The position numbers were made by a program, and so were the translations under genes. Shown here in pieces: positions 17,404 through 25,484 of a stretch of 64,000 nt of DNA. How positions within the stretch are numbered: position 1 is the stretch's first letter; the number at the start of each line of letters is the position of its first letter. The notes below the pieces were generated by a model. It was not told where the DNA came from and searched no databases. It was given only the letters and a program-made list of their open reading frames with translations. This stretch comes from Mucilaginibacter sp. KACC 22773. GTDB taxonomy: Bacteria; Bacteroidota; Bacteroidia; Sphingobacteriales; Sphingobacteriaceae. The stretch is from assembly GCF_028736215.1 (NCBI RefSeq), contig NZ_CP117883.1, forward strand, positions 6,386,001 to 6,450,000, given 5' to 3'.

Positions 17404-18042
17404 ATGCATGATTTAATAAAGCTTTTCTTTGATCAGATAAAGGAAACCACCTGGGTGCAATGGCTTGCCGTTGCCCTGGGTGTTGCCGAAGTTTTGCTGG
17501 CGCGAAAAAATAATATTTTGCTTTATCCTGCGGGTATTTTGGGGACCGCAATTGCTATTTATTTGTTGCTTGATGTAGGTTTGTACGCCGAATCGATACT
17601 GAATGGCTATTATGTGGTCATGAGCGTTTACGGCTGGTGGTACTGGATAAAACGGCGCAACGAGCCCCCTGTAGAAATTTCGTGGAGCACCAAAAACGAA
17701 TGGGCGATAAGCATTGCCATATCCGTTATTGGCTGGGTATTTTTTTATGTGCTGCTCAAAAACCTGCCGGCTAAATATTTTACGCCATCAAACGTACCTG
17801 TTTGGGACGCGCTGATATCGTCAACCGCCTGGGCAGGCATGTGGCTGCTGGCCCGCCGAAAAATAGAGAACTGGATTTTTTTAAACATATCCAACCTGTT
17901 TGCCGTACCCATCCTGTTTTACAAGCACCTCCCCATGTTTGCGCTGCTCACCATCTTTTTATTTGTTGTAGCTATTTTAGGGTACTTTGACTGGGCGGCG
18001 AGAGTCAAGAATCAAGAATCAAGAATTAAGACAGGAAATTGA
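17404..18042 (+). CDS. pnuT: PnuC-family permease, probably thiamine transporter PnuT
   Basis: 212 aa inner-membrane protein with about seven helices. The PnuC-family phrase GVAEVLLARKNNILLYPAGI in the first loop and the YGWWYWIKR motif (about 78-86) are present. PnuC homologues carry NMN, riboflavin or thiamine by facilitated diffusion with trapping by phosphorylation; the TPP riboswitch and TonB receptor just upstream point to thiamine. The usual companion thiamine pyrophosphokinase gene does not follow. The last 13 residues (RVKNQESRIKTGN) are encoded by a run of AGTCAAGAATCAAGAATC units, a repeat found in intergenic DNA at 7741 and 19634, so the C-terminus appears to be repeat-derived. 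Confidence 0.88.
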   Translation: MHDLIKLFFDQIKETTWVQWLAVALGVAEVLLARKNNILLYPAGILGTAIAIYLLLDVGLYAESILNGYYVVMSVYGWWYWIKRRNEPPVEISWSTKNEWAISIAISVIGWVFFYVLLKNLPAKYFTPSNVPVWDALISSTAWAGMWLLARRKIENWIFLNISNLFAVPILFYKHLPMFALLTIFLFVVAILGYFDWAARVKNQESRIKTGN

Positions 18043-18162
18043 AACGTGGGATGAGGTTGTTAGTTGGATTCCATCTGTTCTTTAAACGGGTTCATATCAA
18101 CCTATTGTATCAAGGCCGAAAATCTATCATCTGCACATCTGAAATTTGAAATCTGCACATCT

Positions 18163-19254
18163 ATGCCCCATCCATCATACTTACTAAAACCCGAATGGAT
18201 AAAAACAATCCGGGATACTGCCGCGGAGGCCGAAAAACTGGCCATGCTGCACCCTGATCAATTGAAACTGGTTTACGAGCAGGGCTGGTTTAGATTCCTG
18301 GTTCCGAAAGCCTATTCGGGCCTGCAACTGCCTTTGCCGGAAATGGTGCGGTTGGAAGAAAGCCTGGCCTGGGCCAACGGCAGTTTGGGCTGGGTGGTTA
18401 CCCTTTGCAGTGGTGCGGGCTGGTTTGGCGGTTTTTTATCGGCGGATATCGCCCCGGAATTATTTAACAACCCTGCATTATGCCTGGCAGGAAGCGGAGC
18501 TTCAACAGGTACGGCTACCATTACCAATGGCGGCTACATCATTAACGGCACCTGGAAATATGCCAGCGGCGCGCACCATGCCACCCATATAACCGCCAAC
18601 TGTATCATCAAAAATGGCGACGGATCTGTTTTAGATGCCGACGGGAACGAACTGGTACTACCTTTTATTTTCGACAAGAAAGACGTGGAGGTTTTCCCCG
18701 CCTGGAAATACATCGGCATGATGGCCACCGGCAGCGATGCCTACCAGGTAAGCAACCTGTTTGTTAAAGCCGACAGGTGTTTTAAGATCGACCCGGAATA
18801 TGCTGTAGTTAACGCCCCCTTGTACAAATACCCCTTTTTACAATTGGCCGAGGCTACCCTGGCAGCAAATATATCGGGCATGGCTGTACACTTTCTCGAC
18901 CTGTGCGGGCCATTGTTTGATGAAAAACAGTTAGGCAAACGGCAACGCGATACTCACCGCGATACAACAAAACAACTGCTGGATGAATTAACTACCAACC
19001 TTAATAAAACCCGGGCCGAATTTTACCAGGCCGTTGATGCTTCCTGGCAAAGTGGCTTAACAGGCCCCGCCGGGTATTTGAATGAGGTAAGCACTACCAG
19101 CCGCAAGCTGGCCAAAACGGCGCGCGAGAGTGTCGATAAACTGTACCCCTACTGCGGCCTGCAGGCTGCCAATCCCGATACCGAAATAAGCCAAACGTGG
19201 CGCGATTTGCATACCGCAAGCCAGCATAGTTTGTTAAATAGCATCGGCGGGTAA
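18163..19254 (+). CDS. Acyl-CoA dehydrogenase-like flavoprotein
   Basis: 363 aa from the ATG at 18163; an in-frame TTG at 18064 would translate a repeat (ATCTGCACATCTGAAATTTG) and is rejected. The fold follows acyl-CoA dehydrogenase / flavin-dependent monooxygenase proteins: N-terminal helices, a middle beta domain with GSGASTGTATITNGGYIING and GTWKYASGAHHATH, and a C-terminal four-helix bundle. The catalytic Glu of true acyl-CoA dehydrogenases is not evident, and HpaC/DszC-like two-component monooxygenases are an alternative. No partner reductase or CoA ligase is adjacent. It follows pnuT by 120 bp with no terminator seen, so it may or may not belong to that operon. Confidence 0.75.
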   Translation: MPHPSYLLKPEWIKTIRDTAAEAEKLAMLHPDQLKLVYEQGWFRFLVPKAYSGLQLPLPEMVRLEESLAWANGSLGWVVTLCSGAGWFGGFLSADIAPELFNNPALCLAGSGASTGTATITNGGYIINGTWKYASGAHHATHITANCIIKNGDGSVLDADGNELVLPFIFDKKDVEVFPAWKYIGMMATGSDAYQVSNLFVKADRCFKIDPEYAVVNAPLYKYPFLQLAEATLAANISGMAVHFLDLCGPLFDEKQLGKRQRDTHRDTTKQLLDELTTNLNKTRAEFYQAVDASWQSGLTGPAGYLNEVSTTSRKLAKTARESVDKLYPYCGLQAANPDTEISQTWRDLHTASQHSLLNSIGG

Positions 19255-19753
19255 ACAGAAGCTGAAAGCAGAATGCCCAAAGCTTAAAGCTAACTCATAT
19301 ATTTTCTATCCGACAAAAACATATGTGAAATTAAATAACAGGTCGCAGCTAAATTGGGTTAACATAACTTAACATATTTCAGATAAAATATTTGTAAATA
19401 CCTCATTATCAATATTTTGATGTTTTAACATGGTTAACACTAAAACTGACCGCACAATTTGGGCGAATCCAAATATTTGTACCTCTTGCCGACCAACACA
19501 AGTCTCCCCTGGCTCCCGTATCTGCAAATAAAATAAGTTATGTTTGATGCCTATAACTTCGCAACGCTATAAGCTATCCGTTAGTTCTTATTAAATAACA
19601 ACTTACGGCCCTTAACTATTCAACGCAAATTCTCTGTCTTGATTCTTGACTCTTAATTCTTGATTCTTATTTGTAACAAAACCCATACTTAACATAAACT
19701 TCATATGGCTTTTTAATTTCATTGTTGATATTTGGCGATCCAAAAACAAAAAA
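19255..19753. other. Intergenic region with repeat
   Basis: 499 AT-rich bp with no ORF. It holds a reverse-oriented copy of the CAAGAATCAAGA-type repeat at about 19634-19671 (TCTTGATTCTTGACTCTTAA). Several TTTG and TATTTG matches exist, including GATATTTGG just before the next gene, but none forms a convincing promoter pair. Confidence 0.5.
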
Positions 19754-21472
19754 ATGAAGCTTAAATATCTGTTGCTTTTAATTTTAGCCACTGCCTCTCT
19801 TTCGGCATCGGCACAATCTCATAAAAAAAAACACAAACATACCACCAGGAGGAACAGCGATAGCGAAATTACCTACCACCGCGAACGCGCTATGCCCATG
19901 CCTACCGGCCTGCCCCGCCCCAAACTGGTTATTGGCTTGGTGGTTGATCAAATGCGGTGGGATTACCTGTACCGCTATTTTGATCGTTACGAAGATGGCG
20001 GTTTTAAACGAATGCTTGGCGAGGGCTTTACCTGCGAGAATACCAATATTGATTACATCCCTACAGTAACTGCCGCAGGCCATACCTGCATCTACACCGG
20101 ATCGGTGCCGGCCATTCATGGTATTGCGGGCAATGATTTTATTGTACAAGCCACCGGAAAATCGATGTATTGCACAGATGATAGCACGGTAACCGCCGTT
20201 GGCAGCACCTCAAAGGCCGGCCAAATGTCGCCACGCAATTTGCTGGTAACTACCGTTACTGACGAGCTTAGATTGGCAACCAATTTCCGCTCAAAAGTTA
20301 TTGGCATCGCGTTAAAAGACCGCGGTGGCATTCTGCCTGCCGGGCATACCGCCAATGCCGCTTATTGGTTTGATGACGCCAGCGGCAATTGGATAAGCAG
20401 CACTTACTACATGACCGATTTGCCTGCCTGGGTTAAAAACTTTAACAGCCAAAAAATTGCCGAAAAATACCTTAAACAGGATTGGAATACCCTTTACCCT
20501 ATAGCCACTTACCTGCAAAGCGCCCCTGATAACAGTGGTAAATACGAGGGCAAATTTGCCGGTACCAGTGCACCAACCATGCCGGTTAATACATCGGCAT
20601 TGTATAATGGCCACTTAGGCATGATCCGGTCTACACCTTACGGCAATTCGATGACGCTTGATATGGCTAAAGCGGCTATAGCAAATGAACAATTAGGCAG
20701 CAATACAGTTACCGACTTTTTGGCCGTAAGCCTGTCATCTACAGATTACATAGGGCACCAGTTTGGCCCCAACTCTGTAGAGATAGAGGACACTTACCTA
20801 AGGCTTGATCATGACCTGGCCGCCTTTTTTACTTATTTAGATGGCACCCTGGGCAAAGGCAGCTACTCGGTATTTTTAACCGCCGACCATGGCGCTGCGC
20901 ATAACGCCAACTTCCTGAAAGATCACAACGTACCTGCCGGAACCTGGGACGATGCCGCTGCGCAGAAAGAAATGAACACCATGCTGAACGACAAGTACAA
21001 GGTTCAAAACCTGGTTATCAGCATGGATAATTACCAGGTTAACCTTAACAATGCCGCCATCAAAAAAGCAGGCATCAGCGAAGAGGCCATAAAACTTGAC
21101 TGTATAAACTATCTGCAAAAACAACCGGCTGTACAATTTGCCGTTGATATGCAAAACGCAAACGCCGCGACTATCCCGGTTGATCTGCGCAGCCGTATTA
21201 TAAACGGCTACAATACCGAACATAGTGGCGTGATACAAATCGTATTAAAACCAGGCTATTACTCGGGGCACGGAGCAACCGGAACAACCCACGGCACCTG
21301 GGCGCCATATGACACCCACATACCGCTTGTGTTTATGGGCTGGGGCATTAACCATGGCAATACCACACGCCAAACCCACATGACGGATATTGCCCCTACC
21401 GTGGCATCACTATTACACATACAAGCCCCCGATGGCTGCATTGGCAAAACCATTAGCGAGGTAATCAGGTAA
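19754..21472 (+). CDS. PafA-type alkaline phosphatase / phosphodiesterase superfamily protein
   Basis: 572 aa, exported (signal MKLKYLLLLILATASLSASA). It belongs to the alkaline phosphatase superfamily branch of Bacteroidota PafA, which removes phosphate from many monoesters with two zinc ions. Metal and nucleophile motifs are visible: VVDQMRWDYL with the first Asp, PTVTAAGHT with probable nucleophile Thr106, SSTDYIGHQFGP, and TADHGAAHN; the last His is in GVIQIVLKPGYYSGHG. A Lys/His-rich linker (SHKKKHKHTTRR, 22-33) after the signal is unusual. It stands alone; Pho-type regulation cannot be seen. Confidence 0.92.
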   Translation: MKLKYLLLLILATASLSASAQSHKKKHKHTTRRNSDSEITYHRERAMPMPTGLPRPKLVIGLVVDQMRWDYLYRYFDRYEDGGFKRMLGEGFTCENTNIDYIPTVTAAGHTCIYTGSVPAIHGIAGNDFIVQATGKSMYCTDDSTVTAVGSTSKAGQMSPRNLLVTTVTDELRLATNFRSKVIGIALKDRGGILPAGHTANAAYWFDDASGNWISSTYYMTDLPAWVKNFNSQKIAEKYLKQDWNTLYPIATYLQSAPDNSGKYEGKFAGTSAPTMPVNTSALYNGHLGMIRSTPYGNSMTLDMAKAAIANEQLGSNTVTDFLAVSLSSTDYIGHQFGPNSVEIEDTYLRLDHDLAAFFTYLDGTLGKGSYSVFLTADHGAAHNANFLKDHNVPAGTWDDAAAQKEMNTMLNDKYKVQNLVISMDNYQVNLNNAAIKKAGISEEAIKLDCINYLQKQPAVQFAVDMQNANAATIPVDLRSRIINGYNTEHSGVIQIVLKPGYYSGHGATGTTHGTWAPYDTHIPLVFMGWGINHGNTTRQTHMTDIAPTVASLLHIQAPDGCIGKTISEVIR

Positions 21473-21475
21473 TCC

Positions 21476-21606
21476 GGGGTTCGGGTTGCGGGGTTCGAGG
21501 GTAGGGGTTGCGGGGCTCGAGGCTGGGGTTCGACATTTTACCGGCAACCCGCCCCTCGCAACACGAACCACGAACCACGAACCCCAAACCCCGAACCTCG
21601 AACCAG
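21476..21606. repeat. G-rich/C-rich inverted repeat region
   Basis: The left half has units GGGGTTCGGGTTGCGGGGTT and the right half has CACGAACCACGAACC and CCCCGAACCTCGAACC. The halves are complementary in style and could fold into a long hairpin after the phosphatase stop codon. Confidence 0.8.
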
Positions 21607-21622
21607 GCAATACACCACCGAA

Positions 21623-22246
21623 ATGAAAAAATACATATCCAGGTTTCATTACATCACACAGGACATGCCGCAGCGCAGCCATACACAACAGGTTGAAATT
21701 GCCTGTAGTGCAGGCGCCAACTGGATACAATATCGATGTATGACTAAATCAGACAACGAACTGGTTGCCGAAATTGACCAGATAGCAGCTATTTGTGATG
21801 ACTGGGGAGCTACCCTTATTATTACCAATCATTACCACCTGCTTGATAAAGTTGATGCCCAGGGTGTGCACATTGAAGACCAGCCTGCCGATTTTAGCAC
21901 TATCCGCGAAGCAATTGGCGAAGATAAAACCTTAGGAGCATCGGCTACTAACCTGGCCGGCCTGCTAAAAACCCAGCATTCAGGCGTGGTTGATTACTGT
22001 GTATTGGGGCCGTTTGCCCATACTGAAACCAGGCCGAATAATTTCCCCTTGCTGGGTTACGATGGCTACCGTCAATTGGAAAAAGCCCCCATCGAAATTC
22101 CGGTTATTGCAACCGGTGGAATCCAATTACAGGATGTTGAATTATTACTTAAAACAGGTATTTATGGCATAGCGATATCCTCGGCCATTAACCGTTCTAT
22201 TGATCCGGCCGGAATGGTTAAGGAGTTTTACCGCAAAATGTACTAA
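21623..22246 (+). CDS. ThiE-like thiamine phosphate synthase / TenI family protein
   Basis: 207 aa TIM-barrel of the ThiE/TenI superfamily. ThiE couples hydroxymethylpyrimidine pyrophosphate to thiazole phosphate to give thiamine phosphate. Visible: NWIQYRCMTKS (counterpart of QLRxK), GVHIEDQPADF (counterpart of GVHLGQxD), LGPFAHTETRPN (counterpart of GPxxxTxTK) and IATGGI. The usual IINDRxD metal-site motif is replaced by IITNHYHLLDK, so the Asp that binds Mg is missing or moved; a TenI-like or altered role is possible. No TPP riboswitch precedes it, unlike usual thi operons. It sits alone between the G-rich hairpin and membrane protein genes. Confidence 0.85.
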   Translation: MKKYISRFHYITQDMPQRSHTQQVEIACSAGANWIQYRCMTKSDNELVAEIDQIAAICDDWGATLIITNHYHLLDKVDAQGVHIEDQPADFSTIREAIGEDKTLGASATNLAGLLKTQHSGVVDYCVLGPFAHTETRPNNFPLLGYDGYRQLEKAPIEIPVIATGGIQLQDVELLLKTGIYGIAISSAINRSIDPAGMVKEFYRKMY

Positions 22247-22479
22247 ACTCACTATTGCCCTGAAGTGAGCTTCATTTTTAATATTAATATGGCTTAATAA
22301 CAAAGGCACTGTTGCCTGCATGCCAAAAACAGCAGCAAAATATCCGGTCAAAAAAGGCAGGTTTTTGTTTCGACGATGCACATTTAACTATAACAAAGAA
22401 TATTTTAGTTCATTGAACAAAATGAGTTATTGATTTTGTAAATTGCATGTGAAATCCAATATATAACCTATATTTCTTT

Positions 22480-23268
22480 ATGGAAACCTATAATAGACTG
22501 TGGCGGTTGTTTTTTGCTATTGCGTTAGTTTCAATCGCGGTTCAACAATTTATCTGCTCTGGTTTCAGGCCGGTTATTATGCCTCCCGAGCCGGCGTTTA
22601 TAGGGCAAAGCACTTTTTGCATGTGTGTAGCAGGCATTTTGATGATACTGATATCGGCCGCTATTATTTCGGGTATCAACTCGCATATAGTTGCCGATTA
22701 CCTGGGGGCATTCATGCTATTGATGATTATCCTCTCACACATACCATACAATATTAAAATGAACCCGTTTTTTTTGGCAGGATGGAACGATGCCTTTAAA
22801 CTACTGGCCTTGTGTGGCGGGGCCTTTATAGTGGCTACCTCCTTCCCTGCCGATACAGTAAGCGGCATTGATGCGGTTACAGAAAAGTTACGGCCCGCCG
22901 GCCCATACTTTTTTGCTACAACCATGATTGTTTTTGGCATCGAGCATTTTATATATCCAAAATTTGTAGCGCTGCTGGTACCATCGTGGATTCCATTTCA
23001 TTTATTCTGGGTGTATTTCGCGGGTATAGCGCTTATTGCTGCCGGCGCAGCCATTATGCTTAAATTTAAAGTAAAACTTGCGGCCTCTTTGTTAGGCTTA
23101 ATGCTGTTTTTATGGCTTATCATGGTGCACATCCCACGCGGGCTCGATACCTCCATAGTGGATAGGGCTAATGAATGGACAAGCGTCTTTGAGGCTTTGG
23201 CTTTTAGCGGCATAGCATTTTTAATAGCCGGCACTTATAAACCAACGCAAACGCCGGCCAGTCAATAA
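22480..23268 (+). CDS. DoxX-like integral membrane protein
   Basis: 262 aa with about eight transmembrane helices and short loops. Two halves resemble each other: each has an early helix, a short soluble loop (PVIMPPEPAFIG in the first, PKFVALLVPSWIPFH in the second) and a later HIP-containing helix end (LSHIPYNI, VHIPRGLD). That suggests an internal duplication of a four-helix DoxX-like unit. The GIEHFIYPKFVALLVPSWIP phrase is typical of DoxX-like inner-membrane proteins of Bacteroidota. The role is unknown; redox or small-molecule transport functions have been proposed for this broad family. The gene is single, 234 bp after thiE. Confidence 0.75.
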   Translation: METYNRLWRLFFAIALVSIAVQQFICSGFRPVIMPPEPAFIGQSTFCMCVAGILMILISAAIISGINSHIVADYLGAFMLLMIILSHIPYNIKMNPFFLAGWNDAFKLLALCGGAFIVATSFPADTVSGIDAVTEKLRPAGPYFFATTMIVFGIEHFIYPKFVALLVPSWIPFHLFWVYFAGIALIAAGAAIMLKFKVKLAASLLGLMLFLWLIMVHIPRGLDTSIVDRANEWTSVFEALAFSGIAFLIAGTYKPTQTPASQ

Positions 23269-23338
23269 TTAGTCAAATCATCTGCATGGGTTTTAGCTAA
23301 AATGGTTTTGTTGTATATTCACGCCAAATTTTAAACTC

Positions 23339-23767
23339 ATGACAGCTTATAGCTTTTTACAACATCTCCATTCGGGTTTCAGGTATATAGTACTGGCCTT
23401 AATTTTGGCGGCCATTATAGGTGCGCTTATTGGCCTGATAGGAAAAAAGCCTTATACCAACGGCAACCGCAAACTCAATTTGTTTGCCATGATATCGGCA
23501 CATACGCAGTTGCTTATTGGCATAATACTTTATTTTGTAAGCCCGCTGGTACAGTTTAACAGCGAAACCATGAAAAATAAAGTGACCCGGTATTTTACTG
23601 TAGAGCATTGGGTTATCATGCTGATTGCCCTGGCTTTAATTACCATTGGGCATAGCAAATCAAAAAAAGCAGCTACCGGCGAAGCCAGGCATAAAGCCAT
23701 TGTTACCTTCTATTTGATAGGTTTAGTGATAATTTTAGCCGGTATTATACTTATCCCACGTAGCTAA
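23339..23767 (+). CDS. Four-helix membrane protein with conserved histidines, unknown function
   Basis: 142 aa; helices at about 14-34, 47-68, 90-104 and 121-139. Histidines at or near helix ends (His9/His11, His55, His90, His105) occur in a pattern like that of small cytochrome-b-type or heme-handling membrane proteins, but no exact family is recognised. It lies 70 bp after the DoxX-like gene on the same strand and ends just before the trp promoter, so it is probably cotranscribed with the former and not with trp. Confidence 0.7.
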   Translation: MTAYSFLQHLHSGFRYIVLALILAAIIGALIGLIGKKPYTNGNRKLNLFAMISAHTQLLIGIILYFVSPLVQFNSETMKNKVTRYFTVEHWVIMLIALALITIGHSKSKKAATGEARHKAIVTFYLIGLVIILAGIILIPRS

Positions 23768-23800
23768 TAGGATTTAGCAACAAATAAACTTTCAAAAAAA

Positions 23801-23830
23801 TTTGATAATTCATTTTTCTTTATAAATTTG
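23801..23830 (+). promoter_or_regulatory. Promoter of the trp operon
   Basis: TTTG at 23801-23804, 18-nt spacer, TAAATTTG at 23823-23830: a full match to the Bacteroidota consensus. The start of transcription should fall at about 23835-23838, only a few bases before the leader peptide ATG. Confidence 0.75.
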
Positions 23831-23838
23831 TGGCCACG

Positions 23839-23916
23839 ATGATTAAAAACACAAATAAAAATAGCTGGTGGCACCAATTAAATTTGGCAGCCGGATACGT
23901 TTTTAGTCAGCGATGA
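23839..23916 (+). CDS. trpL: trp operon leader peptide
   Basis: A 25-codon ORF, MIKNTNKNSWWHQLN followed by LAAGYVFSQR, with tandem Trp codons at 23866-23871. It is too short for ordinary gene calling. The tandem UGG codons, the position between a consensus promoter and a strong hairpin, and trpE next in line make a classic transcription attenuator: ribosome stalling at Trp codons when charged tRNA-Trp is low should favour an antiterminator. The segment GCCGG at 23890-23894 can pair with CCGGC at 23947-23951 in the terminator's left arm, a plausible antiterminator. The ATG lies almost at the predicted transcript start, so the peptide may be translated from a nearly leaderless mRNA. Confidence 0.85.
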   Translation: MIKNTNKNSWWHQLNLAAGYVFSQR

Positions 23917-23942
23917 TCTAATCAATTGTAAACCTAAGTGGA

Positions 23943-23977
23943 AAACCCGGCGACCCCAATTCGCCGGGTTTTTTTAT
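23943..23977 (+). terminator. trp attenuator hairpin
   Basis: AAACCCGGCG (23943-23952) and CGCCGGGTTT (23962-23971) form a 10-bp stem followed by a T-run, 24 nt before trpE. It is the intrinsic terminator governed by the leader peptide. Confidence 0.9.
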
Positions 23978-24000
23978 TTATATATTTTTGAAAACATAAC

Positions 24001-25410
24001 ATGAGCACTTTTAAAATAACAACCACCTATAAAAAACTACTGGCCGATACCACCACGCCGGTGAGCATTTACCTGCGCCTGCGCGATGTATTCCCCAACT
24101 CGCTGCTGCTGGAAAGTTCGGACTATCACAGCCGCGAAAATAGCTTAAGCTACATTTGCTGTGAACCTATTGCCGGCTTTGTACTCAACAACGGCATACT
24201 AAAAAAGCACTATCCCGATGGCAGTCATGAAAGCCTTGAAGCCGGCAGCTTTGAACTGATTGACCAGCTTAACCAATTTGTGGGCAGTTTTGAAACCGAC
24301 GCCAACCCGTTGAAAATCATATCAAACGGTTTGTTTGGCTATTTTACTCATGAGGCGGTTGAACATTTTGAAACTATCAAACTAAAACAAACCGACGATA
24401 ATCCCCGGCAAATCCCGGTAATGCAATACCACATTTACCGTTATATCATCGCTGTAGATCACTTTAAAAACGAGCTTTACATTTTCCACAACCAGGCCGA
24501 AGGCGGCCCAACCAACGGCGGTATCGAAAAACTGGAATACCTCATCAAAAACAAAAACTTCCCCGAGTACAGCTTTAAAAGCAGCGATGTAGAAAAATCA
24601 AACCTTACCAACGAGGAGTTTATCGCCATTGTTGAAAAAATGAAGCAGCATATTTACCGGGGCGATGTTTTCCAGATAGTGCCATCAAGGGCATTCTCCC
24701 GTACCTTCCAGGGCGATGAGTTTAACGTGTACCGGGCATTGCGCTCCATCAACCCATCACCCTATTTATTCTATTTTGATTATGGCGATTTCCGCATCTT
24801 CGGCTCATCGCCCGAAGCGCAAATCACCATCAAAAATAACGTGGCCAGCATCTTCCCTATCGCCGGCACCTTTAAACGCAGCGGAGATGACGTGAAAGAT
24901 GCCGAGATAGCCCGCAACCTGGAAAATGATCCCAAAGAATCGGCCGAACACGTAATGCTTGTTGACCTGGCCCGTAACGACCTGAGTCGTCATTGCGAGC
25001 AGGTACAGGTTAAAGCATTTAAAGAAGTACAATACTATTCGCACCTTATCCACCTGGTATCGCACGTAAGCGGTAAGTTATTGCCCGGCGTGTCATCCTT
25101 CAAAATAGTTGCAGATACTTACCCAGCGGGTACCCTGAGCGGTGCGCCAAAATACAGGGCGATGGAAATTATTGACGAAAATGAAAAAGCCAAACGCAGC
25201 TTTTATAGCGGCGCCATAGGTTTCATGGGTTTTAACGGCGAATTTAACCACGCCATCATGATCCGCTCGTTCCTGAGCAAAAACAACACCCTGCACTACC
25301 AGGCCGGGGCCGGCATTGTAGCGGGCTCTGTTGCCGAAAGCGAACTGAAAGAAGTGGATAATAAAATTGCGGCGTTAAGACGTGCAGTGGAATTGGCGGA
25401 AGAATTGTAG
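24001..25410 (+). CDS. trpE: Anthranilate synthase component I
   Basis: 469 aa. It converts chorismate to anthranilate with ammonia delivered by TrpG, the first committed step of tryptophan synthesis, in the cytoplasm. The N-terminal tryptophan-binding motif LLES is present at 36-39, so feedback inhibition by Trp is expected. The chorismate-binding core follows: GDVFQIVPSR, PSPYLFYFD, the PIAGTFKRSGDD loop, DLARNDLSRHCE, TYPAGTLSGAPK and AGAGIVAGSVAESE, which bind Mg and substrate. It is the first structural gene after the attenuator. The gene ends and a CCCCCTAACCCCCTGAAGGG repeat begins at once. Confidence 0.97.
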   Translation: MSTFKITTTYKKLLADTTTPVSIYLRLRDVFPNSLLLESSDYHSRENSLSYICCEPIAGFVLNNGILKKHYPDGSHESLEAGSFELIDQLNQFVGSFETDANPLKIISNGLFGYFTHEAVEHFETIKLKQTDDNPRQIPVMQYHIYRYIIAVDHFKNELYIFHNQAEGGPTNGGIEKLEYLIKNKNFPEYSFKSSDVEKSNLTNEEFIAIVEKMKQHIYRGDVFQIVPSRAFSRTFQGDEFNVYRALRSINPSPYLFYFDYGDFRIFGSSPEAQITIKNNVASIFPIAGTFKRSGDDVKDAEIARNLENDPKESAEHVMLVDLARNDLSRHCEQVQVKAFKEVQYYSHLIHLVSHVSGKLLPGVSSFKIVADTYPAGTLSGAPKYRAMEIIDENEKAKRSFYSGAIGFMGFNGEFNHAIMIRSFLSKNNTLHYQAGAGIVAGSVAESELKEVDNKIAALRRAVELAEEL

Positions 25411-25440
25411 GCCCCCTAACCCCCTGAAGGGGGAACAATA
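25411..25440. repeat. C-rich palindromic repeat copy 1
   Basis: GCCCCCTAACCCCCTGAAGG directly after the trpE stop codon; the same sequence occurs inverted at 26290-26316. Confidence 0.8.
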
Positions 25441-25484
25441 GTGGGTAAATTAAATAATTGATAGATTTTTTTACGACATAACAA

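Noticed and set aside
18064..18162. N-terminal extension of the acyl-CoA dehydrogenase-like gene
   Set aside because: It would be encoded by an intergenic repeat with ATCTGCACATCT units and adds residues without homology; ATG 18163 is better.
22145..22381. 78-aa leftward ORF after the ThiE-like gene
   Set aside because: It overlaps the end of that gene and shows no domain or conserved start.
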